DNA of 64,000 nucleotides, taken from positions 62,001 to 126,000 of the forward strand of contig NZ_BSSM01000009.1 in assembly GCF_030269125.1 (NCBI RefSeq). The letters run 5' to 3'. Origin of the DNA: Streptomyces hygroscopicus subsp. hygroscopicus (lineage in GTDB: Bacteria; Actinomycetota; Actinomycetes; Streptomycetales; Streptomycetaceae). Below the pieces are notes generated by a model. That model did not search any database and was not told where the DNA came from. It saw only the letters and a program-made list of their open reading frames with translations. Of this stretch, positions 11,433-19,250 are shown piece by piece (within the stretch, counting starts at the first letter, position 1; every line of letters begins with the position of its first letter). Made by a program: the position numbers and the translations under genes.

Positions 11433-12292
11433 GCCTCCGCCCGCGACACCAGCGTCGTGTCCGTCAGTGGCTTGGCCAGGTCCGCCCGGAGCCGTCCCGC
11501 CCAGAGCAGGTGGAACACCGCTGGTAGCACCGCAATCGGGTCACCCAACAGTGACGCCTGGCCCACCAGCGGTGAGGGCACCGAGAACACCGCCATCAGC
11601 CGCTCGGCCATCCCCGCGGTGGTCGCATGCCGAGGGTGTCGATACCCTGCCAGCCAGCGGACATTGGCCATCCGGACCGGGTCCACCATCCCGACCACCC
11701 GGTAGCCCCAGCCCGCCGCCTCACACGCCAGCTGCGTCACCGCGAACTTGGCCGCCGATCGCTCGTCCACCCGGTCCAGAGGTCGGCAGTCCACCAGCAA
11801 CCCCCGGCCGTCGTCGAAGCGTGCGAAGTAGTCCGGCGCGTGGGAGATTGCCCGGCCCTTGTCGTTTTGCCAGAACAGCCATAGCGGCTGCGATAGCAGC
11901 CCAGTCACCTCCGGTGTGAAGTCCAGCAGCATCGCGTGATCCCGCTCCAGCCACGACTCGAACCCCACGTGCCCGCCCGTCGTGGCCGACCAGTACAGGC
12001 CCGGGAAGTTCCGCTGACCGCGGTACGACGGGAACCCGCGTACCGGCAGCCCCGCCTCGAACTCCACTACTGCCGCCTCGGCCAGCGGACATCGATGCTC
12101 GCCGTGGGCGTCCCGCCAGCCGACCTCGAACCCCTCCGTGCCCATCCCCATGTACGCAACTGTCCAGAACGAGTTGGAATCCGCCAGGTCCAACGGGGCG
12201 AAACCGCCCATGAGGATGAAGGTGTCGTAGTCGCGCCTGCCGACGTCAAAGCACTTCCGGGACAGTCCTTGACTGGGTGCGCGCCCGAACAC
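11426..12292 (-). CDS. tnsA: TnsA-like heteromeric transposase endonuclease subunit
   Basis: The protein has a TnsA-type restriction-endonuclease core: VGFESWLERDHAMLLDF (catalytic Glu), then ISHAPDYFARFDDGRGLLVDCRP (catalytic Asp and a following strand where TnsA has Q-x-K). TnsA cuts the 5' ends of the transposon so the element leaves the donor completely. The C-terminal half (about residues 170-288) would contact the transposase. The start is uncertain. A GTG at 12292 lies in the loop of a perfect hairpin, while an ATG at 12211 (residue 28) begins MGGFAPLDL. Neither has a convincing ribosome-binding site. The gene is first in the transposition operon and overlaps tniA. Confidence 0.85.
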   Translation of the reverse strand: MFGRAPSQGLSRKCFDVGRRDYDTFILMGGFAPLDLADSNSFWTVAYMGMGTEGFEVGWRDAHGEHRCPLAEAAVVEFEAGLPVRGFPSYRGQRNFPGLYWSATTGGHVGFESWLERDHAMLLDFTPEVTGLLSQPLWLFWQNDKGRAISHAPDYFARFDDGRGLLVDCRPLDRVDERSAAKFAVTQLACEAAGWGYRVVGMVDPVRMANVRWLAGYRHPRHATTAGMAERLMAVFSVPSPLVGQASLLGDPIAVLPAVFHLLWAGRLRADLAKPLTDTTLVSRAEAW

Positions 12293-12317
12293 GATCGCAT
12301 TCGGGCGCGCACCCAGT
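12272..12317 (-). terminator. 18-bp perfect hairpin between cargo ATPase and tnsA
   Basis: ACTGGGTGCGCGCCCGAA (12272-12289) and its exact complement (12300-12317) flank a 10-nt loop. It begins at the last base of the ATPase stop codon and holds the first candidate start of tnsA in its loop. It is most simply a terminator that shields the transposition operon from cargo transcription. Since tnsA lies directly downstream, it could also act as an attenuator or control tnsA translation. No U-tract follows. Confidence 0.7.
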
Positions 12318-13792
12318 TACTCGATCAGATGCTGGAGGATTGCCTCGACGAACGCCGTTCGTTCGGCTGGATCGACTACTTCCTTGGACCACACTGAGGC
12401 GATATCTTCCCAAACCCGTCCGACGCGAACTCGCGGGCCAAGCCGTTCTGCCACCTTGCGGGCCCACGCATGGTGATTTTCGATCTGGCGTGCATCGTCA
12501 ACGGCTTCGAGAAGATCAGCAACTCGGACATCGAGGCGATTAGAAACCTTCTCCCAAGCCGTCTCATCAAGGGCGCTAAAGACTTCCTTCTCGGGGGCCT
12601 GTGTGCCTGGGAGAAGAATGCATCCCGCACTTTCATCTTGATCTCCATCGAGAATTCCGAGCGATCGATTGGGGAGCTTATCCTTCGATGCTAGCTCCCC
12701 GAGGGTTTTCACTGTGGAAGCGGCACCCACCGGTATCACTGCTACTCGATTCCTGATTTCCGGTATCTCCTGGGAGATCAATGCGTCAATCAGAGTCTGC
12801 GCCTGCTCGTCCTCGCAATATATCGTGAGTTCCGGATGGTCAACATCATCCATGAGCGACATGGCGAACTCCGGAGTCACTCCATAGATAATGTTTCGTA
12901 GCCCGTTACGCTGAGCCTGAATGTAGACGCGAGCCTCAGTTGGTAGTTGTTCAAGGATGGTGGCCGAGTGGGTGGAAAGAATGAATTGAATCTTCCTTTC
13001 CTTCGAGATGGCGAACAGTTCCGTCATCAGGCGGCGCTGGGCCCTCGGATGGAGAGAGGCTTCAATCTCATCGATGATGACGAGAGACTGTGCGGGGGCG
13101 GACCGGAGCAATGCGACCAGGTCTGTGGTGGCGTCCTCGCCAGCACCCTGATGAAAATTTGAGTATTCTCCCGCGTCGGTGGTCAGGACTCCAACCTGTT
13201 TGTTTTCGTACTTCGCGATACCGCTCGCGGTGTATGACTTGTTCATGATTCGGGATAGCAGTGCCCGGTCGGACTCGCTGAATGGTGTGATATCTCCGGG
13301 AAAGTTCAGCTCTTTAGCGATCTTTCCATATCCCACTAGAGTGTTGATGGGCTGCGTGCGGCTGATGTCCAGAAAAAACACGGGGCGACGGAACCTTTCA
13401 GGCATTCCGCGCCATCGTTTGGTGGGCTTTCTCAAGGTCAGATTGCTGACGGAATTTCCGCGCCTGATCTGGTAACCCAAGGCAACACCTTCGACACTTT
13501 CCCATGGTGTATTAGGGAAGAAATCATCCGGGTAGAAAGTCAACCCGTTCTCTTGGTTTGCCACATAGGCGGCAGCTGCAACTTTGAGGATGGTGCTCTT
13601 TCCTGCCCCATTTTCGCCAGCAACTGCAACGACGGGGAATCTGAATTCGACAGTCTCGTTGTTCCATCCTCTCAGTCCGTCCACGTGCACAGCTTCCAGG
13701 AATTGCGGCCACCCTTTTGCCGTGTTCCGTGCCGTGTTCCACTCGTGCGTAAGTGGAGACAGGGTGGGGGGTGTTTTGCGCGAAGTGCTCAC
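12317..13792 (-). CDS. OLD-like ATPase with C-terminal TOPRIM-like domain (transposon cargo)
   Basis: A 491-residue AAA/ABC-type ATPase. It has Walker A GENGAGKST (about residue 57), Walker B LVIIDEIEASLHPRAQRR and an H-loop ILSTHSATILEQLP. A C-terminal part with ELTIYCEDEQAQTLIDALI and GILDGDQDES matches the Glu and DxD positions of a TOPRIM nuclease. This is the layout of OLD-family proteins, which include antiphage nucleases such as GajA. The GTG at 13792 follows AGAAGGAGA by about 10 nt. The gene is clearly less GC-rich than its surroundings, which implies foreign origin. No UvrD-like GajB partner is adjacent; the only cargo neighbour is the DUF3223 protein. A defence role is inferred from family and location. 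Confidence 0.82.
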   Translation of the reverse strand: MSTSRKTPPTLSPLTHEWNTARNTAKGWPQFLEAVHVDGLRGWNNETVEFRFPVVAVAGENGAGKSTILKVAAAAYVANQENGLTFYPDDFFPNTPWESVEGVALGYQIRRGNSVSNLTLRKPTKRWRGMPERFRRPVFFLDISRTQPINTLVGYGKIAKELNFPGDITPFSESDRALLSRIMNKSYTASGIAKYENKQVGVLTTDAGEYSNFHQGAGEDATTDLVALLRSAPAQSLVIIDEIEASLHPRAQRRLMTELFAISKERKIQFILSTHSATILEQLPTEARVYIQAQRNGLRNIIYGVTPEFAMSLMDDVDHPELTIYCEDEQAQTLIDALISQEIPEIRNRVAVIPVGAASTVKTLGELASKDKLPNRSLGILDGDQDESAGCILLPGTQAPEKEVFSALDETAWEKVSNRLDVRVADLLEAVDDARQIENHHAWARKVAERLGPRVRVGRVWEDIASVWSKEVVDPAERTAFVEAILQHLIE

Positions 13793-13906
13793 TCAGTGTT
13801 CTCCTTCTTGCCCGCAGCAAGGCGATCTCCTGGCGGGCAGCTTCAAGTCGGCCCGCCATGCTCGCGCCGGCGGCGGTGGATCAGCCGCACGGCCCTGGGT
13901 GTTGTG

Positions 13907-14557
13907 TCACCGGCGGGGACGGCGCTGGTTCTCCTGTGATGACAGAAGCCCGAGTACGGCGTGCTCCTGGTGGTGGTTGAGCCAGCGTTCGGCCAGGACG
14001 CGGTCCTTGAGCTTTCCAAGTCCGGGCTCTGTCGACGGGGTCAGCTCGATCGCTTCCCACCCGCCGACCGTCTCGGCGAACTCCTCGGCGATGTCCACGA
14101 ATGAGGGCCCCTGGAAATAGCTCACCGCGGTGTTGCTGCTGTCCAGGGGCGTGCCGGACTGGTCTGAGACCAGTAAGCCGACCGTTTTTCGCGACTCGAA
14201 GTAGGCATTGATCGTCGACTTGATCTCGTCCCGCATCACGTTCATGACCTGCTGACGGTAGGTCGGCGGCTTCAGGCACGTCTGGTAGGAGAAGTCGATG
14301 CGGCTCCCGTCCGTGCGGATCACCTCGAAGCCCGGATACGGGCCACGCTGTGGAGGGGCGATCGCGAAGGCTTCAACGCCCGGACCGATCTTGTCGTCCG
14401 CTTCGTGATGCATGTCGAGGAGGTCCAGCAAGAGCAGGTGATCGTCCTCCTGGTCCACGATGCTGCCCACGTTGTACCGGTACAGCACCTCGCGTACGGC
14501 CTCTTTCGCCTCCCCCTTCGTCCGGTACCGGCGGTGCCCAATCCAGAACTCAGCCAC
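13907..14557 (-). CDS. DUF3223 / DCL-family protein (transposon cargo)
   Basis: A 216-residue protein whose first half, AEFWIGHRRYRTKGEAKEA through VGSIVDQEDDHLLLLDLLDMH and DFSYQTCLKPP, matches the DCL fold (DUF3223), named after a plant plastid protein and found scattered in bacteria. The second half (about 110-216) contains SRKTVGLLVSDQSGTPLDSS and is unrecognised. The GTG at 14557 is chosen because AAGGGT lies about 8 nt upstream; an ATG at 14605 lacks support. The stop is about 115 bp before the ATPase start on the same strand, so the two may be co-transcribed. No biochemical role is known to me; DNA or RNA binding is conceivable because DCL proteins act in RNA processing. Confidence 0.75.
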   Translation of the reverse strand: MAEFWIGHRRYRTKGEAKEAVREVLYRYNVGSIVDQEDDHLLLLDLLDMHHEADDKIGPGVEAFAIAPPQRGPYPGFEVIRTDGSRIDFSYQTCLKPPTYRQQVMNVMRDEIKSTINAYFESRKTVGLLVSDQSGTPLDSSNTAVSYFQGPSFVDIAEEFAETVGGWEAIELTPSTEPGLGKLKDRVLAERWLNHHQEHAVLGLLSSQENQRRPRR

Positions 14558-14780
14558 GAACCAACCCTTCTGTTCGATCGTTCGCCAGCCCCTCACGCGA
14601 CGCATGCTCGGGCGCCTGGATCGACGCTACGCCGACAGCGTTCCGGATACGCGCTTCTCGTCGCGACTCCCATGTGCGGACACATTCCGGGACGCCGTCT
14701 GCCACCTGCCACCCCGGTATGGACTCTGCGCTGCTGCTGACGCAATCTTGCGCATCCCGCTCACGCCCTCCCTGGGTCGC

Positions 14781-14854
14781 AGCCAGATCGGTGGGATTCC
14801 GCCAGGACCACCGCCAGATCCATGGGACTCCGCCACGTTCCGCGGGAACGGACA
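14781..14854 (-). repeat. Right end of the transposon: two TnsB-like sites and terminal repeat
   Basis: Two 23-bp direct repeats, at 14781-14803 and 14813-14835, differ at four positions. On the minus strand each reads TGGCGGARTCCCA, two bases, GATCTGGC. The outer one is followed by GGGAACGGACA (14844-14854), the complement of the left tip. The repeat starts are 32 bp apart. The core matches the left-end sites in inverted orientation, as expected for transposase binding at both ends. Confidence 0.8.
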
Positions 14855-14859
14855 CCGGA
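14855..14859. repeat. Target-site duplication, right copy (CCGGA)
   Basis: An exact copy of 7172-7176, directly outside the right tip. Confidence 0.9.
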
Positions 14860-14900
14860 AGCCCCCCGCACCGCGTCACCCCGCCCGACACGCCAGCGCA

Positions 14901-14926
14901 CTATTGCAAGCGCGTGCTTGCAATAG
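14901..14926. promoter_or_regulatory. Perfect palindromic operator upstream of the XRE regulator
   Basis: CTATTGCAAGC and its exact complement are separated by GCGT. The 26-bp site ends 26 bp before the ATG of the XRE-type regulator, so it is a good candidate for autoregulation. It lies only 41 bp from the transposon target duplication and was not disturbed by the insertion. Confidence 0.7.
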
Positions 14927-14952
14927 TTAGCGAGGGGGGGCATGGTGGAGGC

Positions 14953-15381
14953 ATGGCATCACTGAACGTCGGCAATCTCGGCGAGTACCTGCGCGAGCAG
15001 CGGCGGAACGCCCAGCTGTCGCTGCGGCAGCTCGCCGAGGCGGCCGGGGTGTCCAATCCGTACCTGAGCCAGATCGAGCGCGGGCTGCGCAAGCCGAGCG
15101 CGGAGGTGTTGCAGCAGGTCGCCAAGGCCCTGCGCATCTCCGCCGAGACGCTGTACGTCCGCGCCGGAATCCTCGACGCCGAGCGGGACCGGGACGAGGT
15201 GGAGACGCGCGCCGTCATCCTCGCCGATCCCTCGCTGAACGAGCGGCAGAAGCAGGTGCTGCTCCAGATCTACGAGTCCTTCCGGAAGGAGAACGGATTC
15301 GGGGCCGGCGAACCCACGGGTGAGGACGGCACGGAGCAGGGAACAGACGACGATGCCGGCTCGCGGCGGACGGCCGGCTGA
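14953..15381 (+). CDS. XRE-family helix-turn-helix regulator
   Basis: A 142-residue protein with a Cro/C1 helix-turn-helix at about residues 10-65: LGEYLREQRRNAQLSLRQLAEAAGVS followed by NPYLSQIERGLRKPS. A helical segment and an acidic, disordered tail follow. It matches a regulator conserved in Streptomyces beside the HBHA-like and DUF2516 genes. The ATG at 14953 has GGAGG only one base away, but a G-rich stretch at 14933-14940 could also serve. The 26-bp palindrome upstream suggests autorepression. Its target genes are unknown; the two following co-directional genes are plausible. Confidence 0.85.
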   Translation: MASLNVGNLGEYLREQRRNAQLSLRQLAEAAGVSNPYLSQIERGLRKPSAEVLQQVAKALRISAETLYVRAGILDAERDRDEVETRAVILADPSLNERQKQVLLQIYESFRKENGFGAGEPTGEDGTEQGTDDDAGSRRTAG

Positions 15382-15459
15382 CGCCGGACCAGGGCACCGG
15401 GCGCCCGCCGCGAACCACACCACCTCAGCCGAACGCGAATCCGGGAGGACCTGATCACC

Positions 15460-16059
15460 ATGGCCATCACCGACGACCTGCGCAAGACCCTCAGCGACCC
15501 GACCCCGCTCTACTTCGCCGCCGGCACCGCCGACCTCGCCCTCCAGCAGGCCAAGAAGGTGCCCGCACTGGTCGAGCAGCTGCGCGCCGAGGCCCCGGCC
15601 CGGATCGAGAAGGTGCGCGCCACCGACCCGAAGGCCGTGCAGGAGAAGGCCGCCGCCCGCGCCAAGGAGGCGCAGGAGACCCTTCAGTCCAAGGTCACCG
15701 AGCTGATCGGCGGCTTCGACGTCGACCTGAAGAAGCTCGGCGAGCAGGCCCAGGACCTCGCCCTGCGCGGCGTGGGCGTCGCCGCCGAGTACGCCGTCCG
15801 GGCCCGCGAGACCTACGAGAAGGTCGCCGAGCACGGCGAGCAGGCCGTGAAGACCTGGCGCGGCGAGGCGGCCGAGGACATCGAGGAGCTGGCCATCGCC
15901 GTCGAGGGCAAGGCCGAGCCCGTCGAGGTCAAGGACGAGTCCGGCCGGCCCAAGGTCGCCACGCCCGAGGCCGCCGCGGAGAAGAAGGCCGCCGCCAGGA
16001 AGGCCCCGGCCGCCCGCAAGCCCACCCCCGCGAAGAAGCCCACCCCTCCGGCCAAGTGA
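15460..16059 (+). CDS. HBHA-like (heparin-binding haemagglutinin-type) helical protein
   Basis: A 199-residue, strongly helical, coiled-coil-prone protein (residues 1-150) with a Lys/Ala/Pro-rich tail of repeated KKAAARKAP / PTPAKKPTP type. This arrangement resembles mycobacterial HBHA, a surface adhesin that binds polyanions through its lysine tail. It is also phasin-like, so a lipid-inclusion role is an alternative. No signal peptide is visible, as in HBHA. GGGAGG lies 12 nt before the ATG. In Streptomyces the role of this conserved protein is not settled. Confidence 0.75.
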   Translation: MAITDDLRKTLSDPTPLYFAAGTADLALQQAKKVPALVEQLRAEAPARIEKVRATDPKAVQEKAAARAKEAQETLQSKVTELIGGFDVDLKKLGEQAQDLALRGVGVAAEYAVRARETYEKVAEHGEQAVKTWRGEAAEDIEELAIAVEGKAEPVEVKDESGRPKVATPEAAAEKKAAARKAPAARKPTPAKKPTPPAK

Positions 16060-16163
16060 CGGCGGTGGCACCCACGGGCCGGGCATCTTCGAGGTGTCCG
16101 GCCCGTTCCGCCCCGTCAATGGGTACGGTTGCGGCGTAGGAACCGAGCGGCGGATCACGGACG

Positions 16164-16514
16164 GTGGCAACCATGCTGATGTTGGGCTTCACGGGATTCA
16201 TGGGGATCCTGAAGATCGTCCTCATGGCCCTGGCCGCGTTCGCGCTCGTCGACGCGGCGGTACGGCGCGAGGACGCGTTCCGCGCGGCCGACAAGCAGAA
16301 CAAGGTCTTCTGGCTGATCATCCTGGGCATCGCCCTGGTCGTCAGCATCCTCTTCTCGATCCTGTCCATCCTGCCGATCGCCGGCGCGGTGGCCAGCATC
16401 GTCTACATCGTGGACGTCCGCCCCGCCCTCAAGCACGTCACCGGCGGCAAGGGCTTCGGCCGCCGCCGCGGCAGCAGCGACGGCCCCTACGGCCCGTACA
16501 ACGGCGGCCGCTAG
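16164..16514 (+). CDS. DUF2516 family small membrane protein
   Basis: A 116-residue protein with two or three membrane segments: an N-terminal helix (GFMGILKIVLMALAAFALVD) and a long hydrophobic stretch WLIILGIALVVSILFSIL with SILPIAGAVASIVYIV. The tail is basic and Gly-rich (GGKGFGRRRG). It matches the actinobacterial DUF2516 family, whose function is unknown. The start may be the GTG at 16164 or the ATG three codons later. It ends 29 bp before the convergent phosphatase gene. Confidence 0.8.
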   Translation: MATMLMLGFTGFMGILKIVLMALAAFALVDAAVRREDAFRAADKQNKVFWLIILGIALVVSILFSILSILPIAGAVASIVYIVDVRPALKHVTGGKGFGRRRGSSDGPYGPYNGGR

Positions 16515-16543
16515 GACCGGACCGGGCCGGTACCCCGGCCCGC

Positions 16544-17839
16544 CTACGCCGTGCGGTCCAGCAGGACGACGGCCACGTCGTCCGTCAGCTCGCCCCCGTT
16601 GAGCCGCCGGACCTCCTGCACCGCGGCCCGCAGCAGCTCCTCGCCCCGCAGCCCCTCGGAGAGCTGCCGGCGGATCATCTCCACCATGCCCTCCTGACCG
16701 AGCCGCTCCCCGCCGGTCCCGACCCGGCCCTCGATCAGCCCGTCGGTGTACAGCATCAGGCTCCATTCGGAGCCCAGTTCCACCTGCATCCGGGACCAGC
16801 GGGCACCGGGCAGCAGCCCGAGCGCGGGACCGTTGTCGCCGTACGGCAGCAGCCGCGCCGACAGCCCCGGGCGGACCAGCAGCGGCGCCGGGTGGCCCGC
16901 CAGGCAGAGGCCCGCGTGGCGGCCGTCCGGCGCGATGTCCACCGTGCACAGCGTCGCGAAGATCTCCTCGTCCGCCCGCTCGTGCTCCAGCACCTCCTGG
17001 AGCGTGCCCAGCAGCTCGTCCCCGCACAGCCCCGCGAGGGTGAGCGCCCGCCAGGCGATCCGCAGCTCCACACCGAGCGCGGCCTCGTCCGGGCCGTGGC
17101 CGCAGACGTCGCCGATCATGGCGTGCACCGTGCCGTCGGGGGTGCGCACGGCGTCGTAGAAGTCGCCGCCGAGCAGCGCGCGGGAGCGGCCCGGACGGTA
17201 CCGCGCGGCGAACCGCAGCGAGGAGCCGTCGAGCAGTGGCGTGGGCAGCAGACCCCGCTCCAGGCGCCGGTTCTCCTGCGCCCGCAGCCGGCTCTCGGTG
17301 AGCCGGCGCTCCGCGGTGTCGGATCGTTTCCGCTCCACCGCGTAGCGGATGGCGCGGCTGAGCAGCCGGCTGTCCAGCTCGTCCCGGAAGAGGTAGTCCT
17401 GCGCGCCCACGCGCACCGCCTCCGCGCCGCGCTCGGCGTCGCCGGAGCCGGTCAGGGCCAGCACGGCGTGCCGGGGCGCGAGCTGGAGGACGTGCCGGAG
17501 CACGGCCAGCTCGTCGTCGGCGTCGCTGCCGCCCGGCGCGGGCAGCGCCAGGTCCAGCAGGATGCAGTGGACGTCGTCGGTGAGCAGCCGCTCGGCCTCG
17601 GTGAGGTTGCGGGCGGTGCGCACGCGGACCGGCTTGCCGGCCGAGTCCAGCAGTTCGGGCACGATCGGCGAGCCGACCGGGTCGTCCTCGATCAGCAGCA
17701 GGGTGAGAGTGGTGCCGCTGGTGGGTGCGGCGTCGCGGTGGGCCTCTTCCTTGAGGGGACCGCCGACGGCGCCGGCGGCCTGCGCCTGACCACTCTCCAC
17801 GGCCGGGATCGCTCTCTGCCGCGGTACGGGTACGGGCAT
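16544..17839 (-). CDS. Response-regulator-fused PP2C (RsbU/SpoIIE-type) phosphatase
   Basis: A 431-residue protein. The receiver domain comes first: LTLLLIEDDPVGS with DVHCILLDLALP (phospho-acceptor Asp near residue 100). It is followed by a helical linker and a PP2C-type domain with LGGDFYDAV, MIGDVCGHGPDEAA, LCLAGHPAPLL and LMLYTDGLIEGR, the metal-binding motifs of SpoIIE/RsbU phosphatases. It probably dephosphorylates an anti-sigma-factor antagonist when its receiver is phosphorylated; no partner lies beside it. The ATG at 17839 follows a purine-rich GGAAGGAA; an upstream ATG at 17926 lacks one. Confidence 0.88.
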   Translation of the reverse strand: MPVPVPRQRAIPAVESGQAQAAGAVGGPLKEEAHRDAAPTSGTTLTLLLIEDDPVGSPIVPELLDSAGKPVRVRTARNLTEAERLLTDDVHCILLDLALPAPGGSDADDELAVLRHVLQLAPRHAVLALTGSGDAERGAEAVRVGAQDYLFRDELDSRLLSRAIRYAVERKRSDTAERRLTESRLRAQENRRLERGLLPTPLLDGSSLRFAARYRPGRSRALLGGDFYDAVRTPDGTVHAMIGDVCGHGPDEAALGVELRIAWRALTLAGLCGDELLGTLQEVLEHERADEEIFATLCTVDIAPDGRHAGLCLAGHPAPLLVRPGLSARLLPYGDNGPALGLLPGARWSRMQVELGSEWSLMLYTDGLIEGRVGTGGERLGQEGMVEMIRRQLSEGLRGEELLRAAVQEVRRLNGGELTDDVAVVLLDRTA

Positions 17840-18164
17840 CGTCCTGGGTTCCTTCCCTCCCCCCGAGGGCACGGCGGTGTCGAGGGTCTCGACCCACCGA
17901 CGGGTGACCATAGCGGGTACGGCCACCCCGATGGAATGGTGTGAGCCGCGTCGCTCTGGCCCAGGCCACCGTCATATGCCGCTTTACGTAACGCAGTTGG
18001 ACAGCGCGCGGAGCCGCCGGGGATGACGAAGCTCACGTCATGCCCCGGTTTGAACGGGGGTTGGCGGTGGAGTGGGTCACATGACCCATGTCACTGGGGC
18101 AAAAGGCGCGTAACGCCCCTCATGTGACCACCCTCGCGCCCCGCGACCCCGTGTGCCGCCCGGG
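17840..18164. other. Intergenic region upstream of the phosphatase gene
   Basis: No gene is evident in these 325 bp. The stretch includes a 7-bp palindrome, TGGGTCA-CA-TGACCCA (18073-18088), close to the 3' end of the NlpC/P60 gene; it may be an operator or weak terminator. The promoter of the phosphatase gene must lie near 17850-18000, but I see no clear hexamers. Confidence 0.3.
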
Positions 18165-19250
18165 TCACGCGTCGGGCCGTACGACCCCCAGGATCGGCAT
18201 CGAACCCGCGCCCGCGACCGTGACCGAGCGACCCGGGCGCGGGGCCTGGATGATCGCGCCGTCGCCGATGTACAGGGCGACATGGCTGGCGTCGTCGAAG
18301 TAGATGACGAGGTCGCCGGGGCGCATGTCCTTGATGTCGATGTGCTTGAGCTGCTTCCACTGCTCCTGGGATGTGCGCGGGATGGGCCGGCCGGCCGCGG
18401 CCCAGGCCTGGGAGGTCAGGCCCGAGCAGTCGAAGGAGTCCGGGCCCTCGGCACCCCACACGTACGGCTTGCCGAGCTGGGCGGTGGCGAACGCCACGGC
18501 CTTCTCGCCCGCCGCGGAGGCCTTGCCGTGGATCCGCTGGAGGATTCCGGTGTCCAGCCAGGCGGTCTGCGCCTTGAGTGCGGCCTTCTGCTCCAGCTGG
18601 GCGAGCCGTTCCCGCTGCTTCTGCTCCAGTGACGACTCCAGCTTCTCGGCGGCGTCGATCTGCTGCTGGATCTTCTTCTTGGCGCTCGCCTTGTCCTTGC
18701 GGTCGGCGTCCAGCTTCTTCCACTGGGCGGCCGCGTCGGCGGCGTAGTCCTGCAACTGCTTCTGGGTGGCGGCCTGTTCGCCGATCAGGTGGTTGGCCGC
18801 CTGCTGGCTCTGCAGGACCAGCCCGGCGCCGTCCAGGAACTGCCCCGGGTCGTCGCTGAGCAGGAACTGGGCGGTGGGCGGCATGCCCCCGGTGCGGTAC
18901 TGCTCCCGCGCCGTCGCGCCCGCCTGGTCCTTGAGCTGCGCGAGCTTCCGCTGCCCGGCCGCGATCTTCTTGGCCAGCGAGACGATCTCGGCGGACTGCT
19001 TCTCGGCCTTCTCCTGCGCCGCGTTGTACGCGTCGGTGGCCACGGCCGCGTCGTGGTAGAGCTTGTCCAGCTTCTCGCGGACCTGCTCGAGGTCCTGGTC
19101 CGGCACGGCTTTCGGGTCCGTGCCCGGTGCGGAACCGGTGCCCGGCGGGGGCGCCGGTGCGGCGAGTGCCGTCCCGGGTGCCGCGAGTACGGCCACCGCG
19201 CAGACCACGGTCAGGGCGGCCGCGAGCAGACCGCGCTTGCCCGTACCCAT
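18165..19250 (-). CDS. Secreted NlpC/P60 peptidoglycan endopeptidase
   Basis: A 361-residue protein with a signal peptide (GKRGLLAAALTVVCAVAVLA, cleavage near AAPAPP) and a long coiled coil (about 60-230) rich in Glu, Lys and Gln. The C-terminal NlpC/P60 domain has catalytic Cys in DSFDCSGLTSQAW, His in DASHVALYIGDG and the downstream polar residue in IIQAPRPG. The layout matches the RipA-like D,L-endopeptidases that cut peptide stems during growth or division; the coiled coil probably regulates access. The ATG at 19250 follows a run of G residues. It is likely exported to the wall. Confidence 0.9.
   Translation of the reverse strand: MGTGKRGLLAAALTVVCAVAVLAAPGTALAAPAPPPGTGSAPGTDPKAVPDQDLEQVREKLDKLYHDAAVATDAYNAAQEKAEKQSAEIVSLAKKIAAGQRKLAQLKDQAGATAREQYRTGGMPPTAQFLLSDDPGQFLDGAGLVLQSQQAANHLIGEQAATQKQLQDYAADAAAQWKKLDADRKDKASAKKKIQQQIDAAEKLESSLEQKQRERLAQLEQKAALKAQTAWLDTGILQRIHGKASAAGEKAVAFATAQLGKPYVWGAEGPDSFDCSGLTSQAWAAAGRPIPRTSQEQWKQLKHIDIKDMRPGDLVIYFDDASHVALYIGDGAIIQAPRPGRSVTVAGAGSMPILGVVRPDA

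Larger units (their letters stand above)
7177..14854 (-). mobile_element. Complete Tn7-like transposon (TnsA-TniA-TniB-TniQ type), 7678 bp
   Basis: The tips carry an 11-bp inverted repeat, TGTCCGTTCCC, starting at 7177 on the plus strand and at 14854 on the minus strand. The 5-bp duplication CCGGA lies directly outside both. All six genes point the same way: DUF3223 protein, OLD-like ATPase, TnsA-like endonuclease, DDE transposase, AAA regulator and TniQ, in transcription order. Having TnsA as well as the DDE transposase implies cut-and-paste movement, as in Tn7. There is a single TniQ, no second targeting protein and no CRISPR array. The site is intergenic, between an MFS gene and an XRE regulator. 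The cargo, especially the ATPase, is visibly less GC-rich than the chromosome. All genes and both ends look intact, so the element may still be mobile or was acquired recently. Confidence 0.93.

Noticed and set aside
13524..13859. A minus-strand frame with a coiled-coil-like start overlapping the OLD-like ATPase gene
   Set aside because: It overlaps the ATPase N-terminus for most of its length in another frame and the sequence turns into nonsense after the shared start; the ATPase has the better start and motifs.
7177..14854. A CRISPR-associated transposon
   Set aside because: TniQ is present but there are no Cas genes and no repeat-spacer array within the element or near it.
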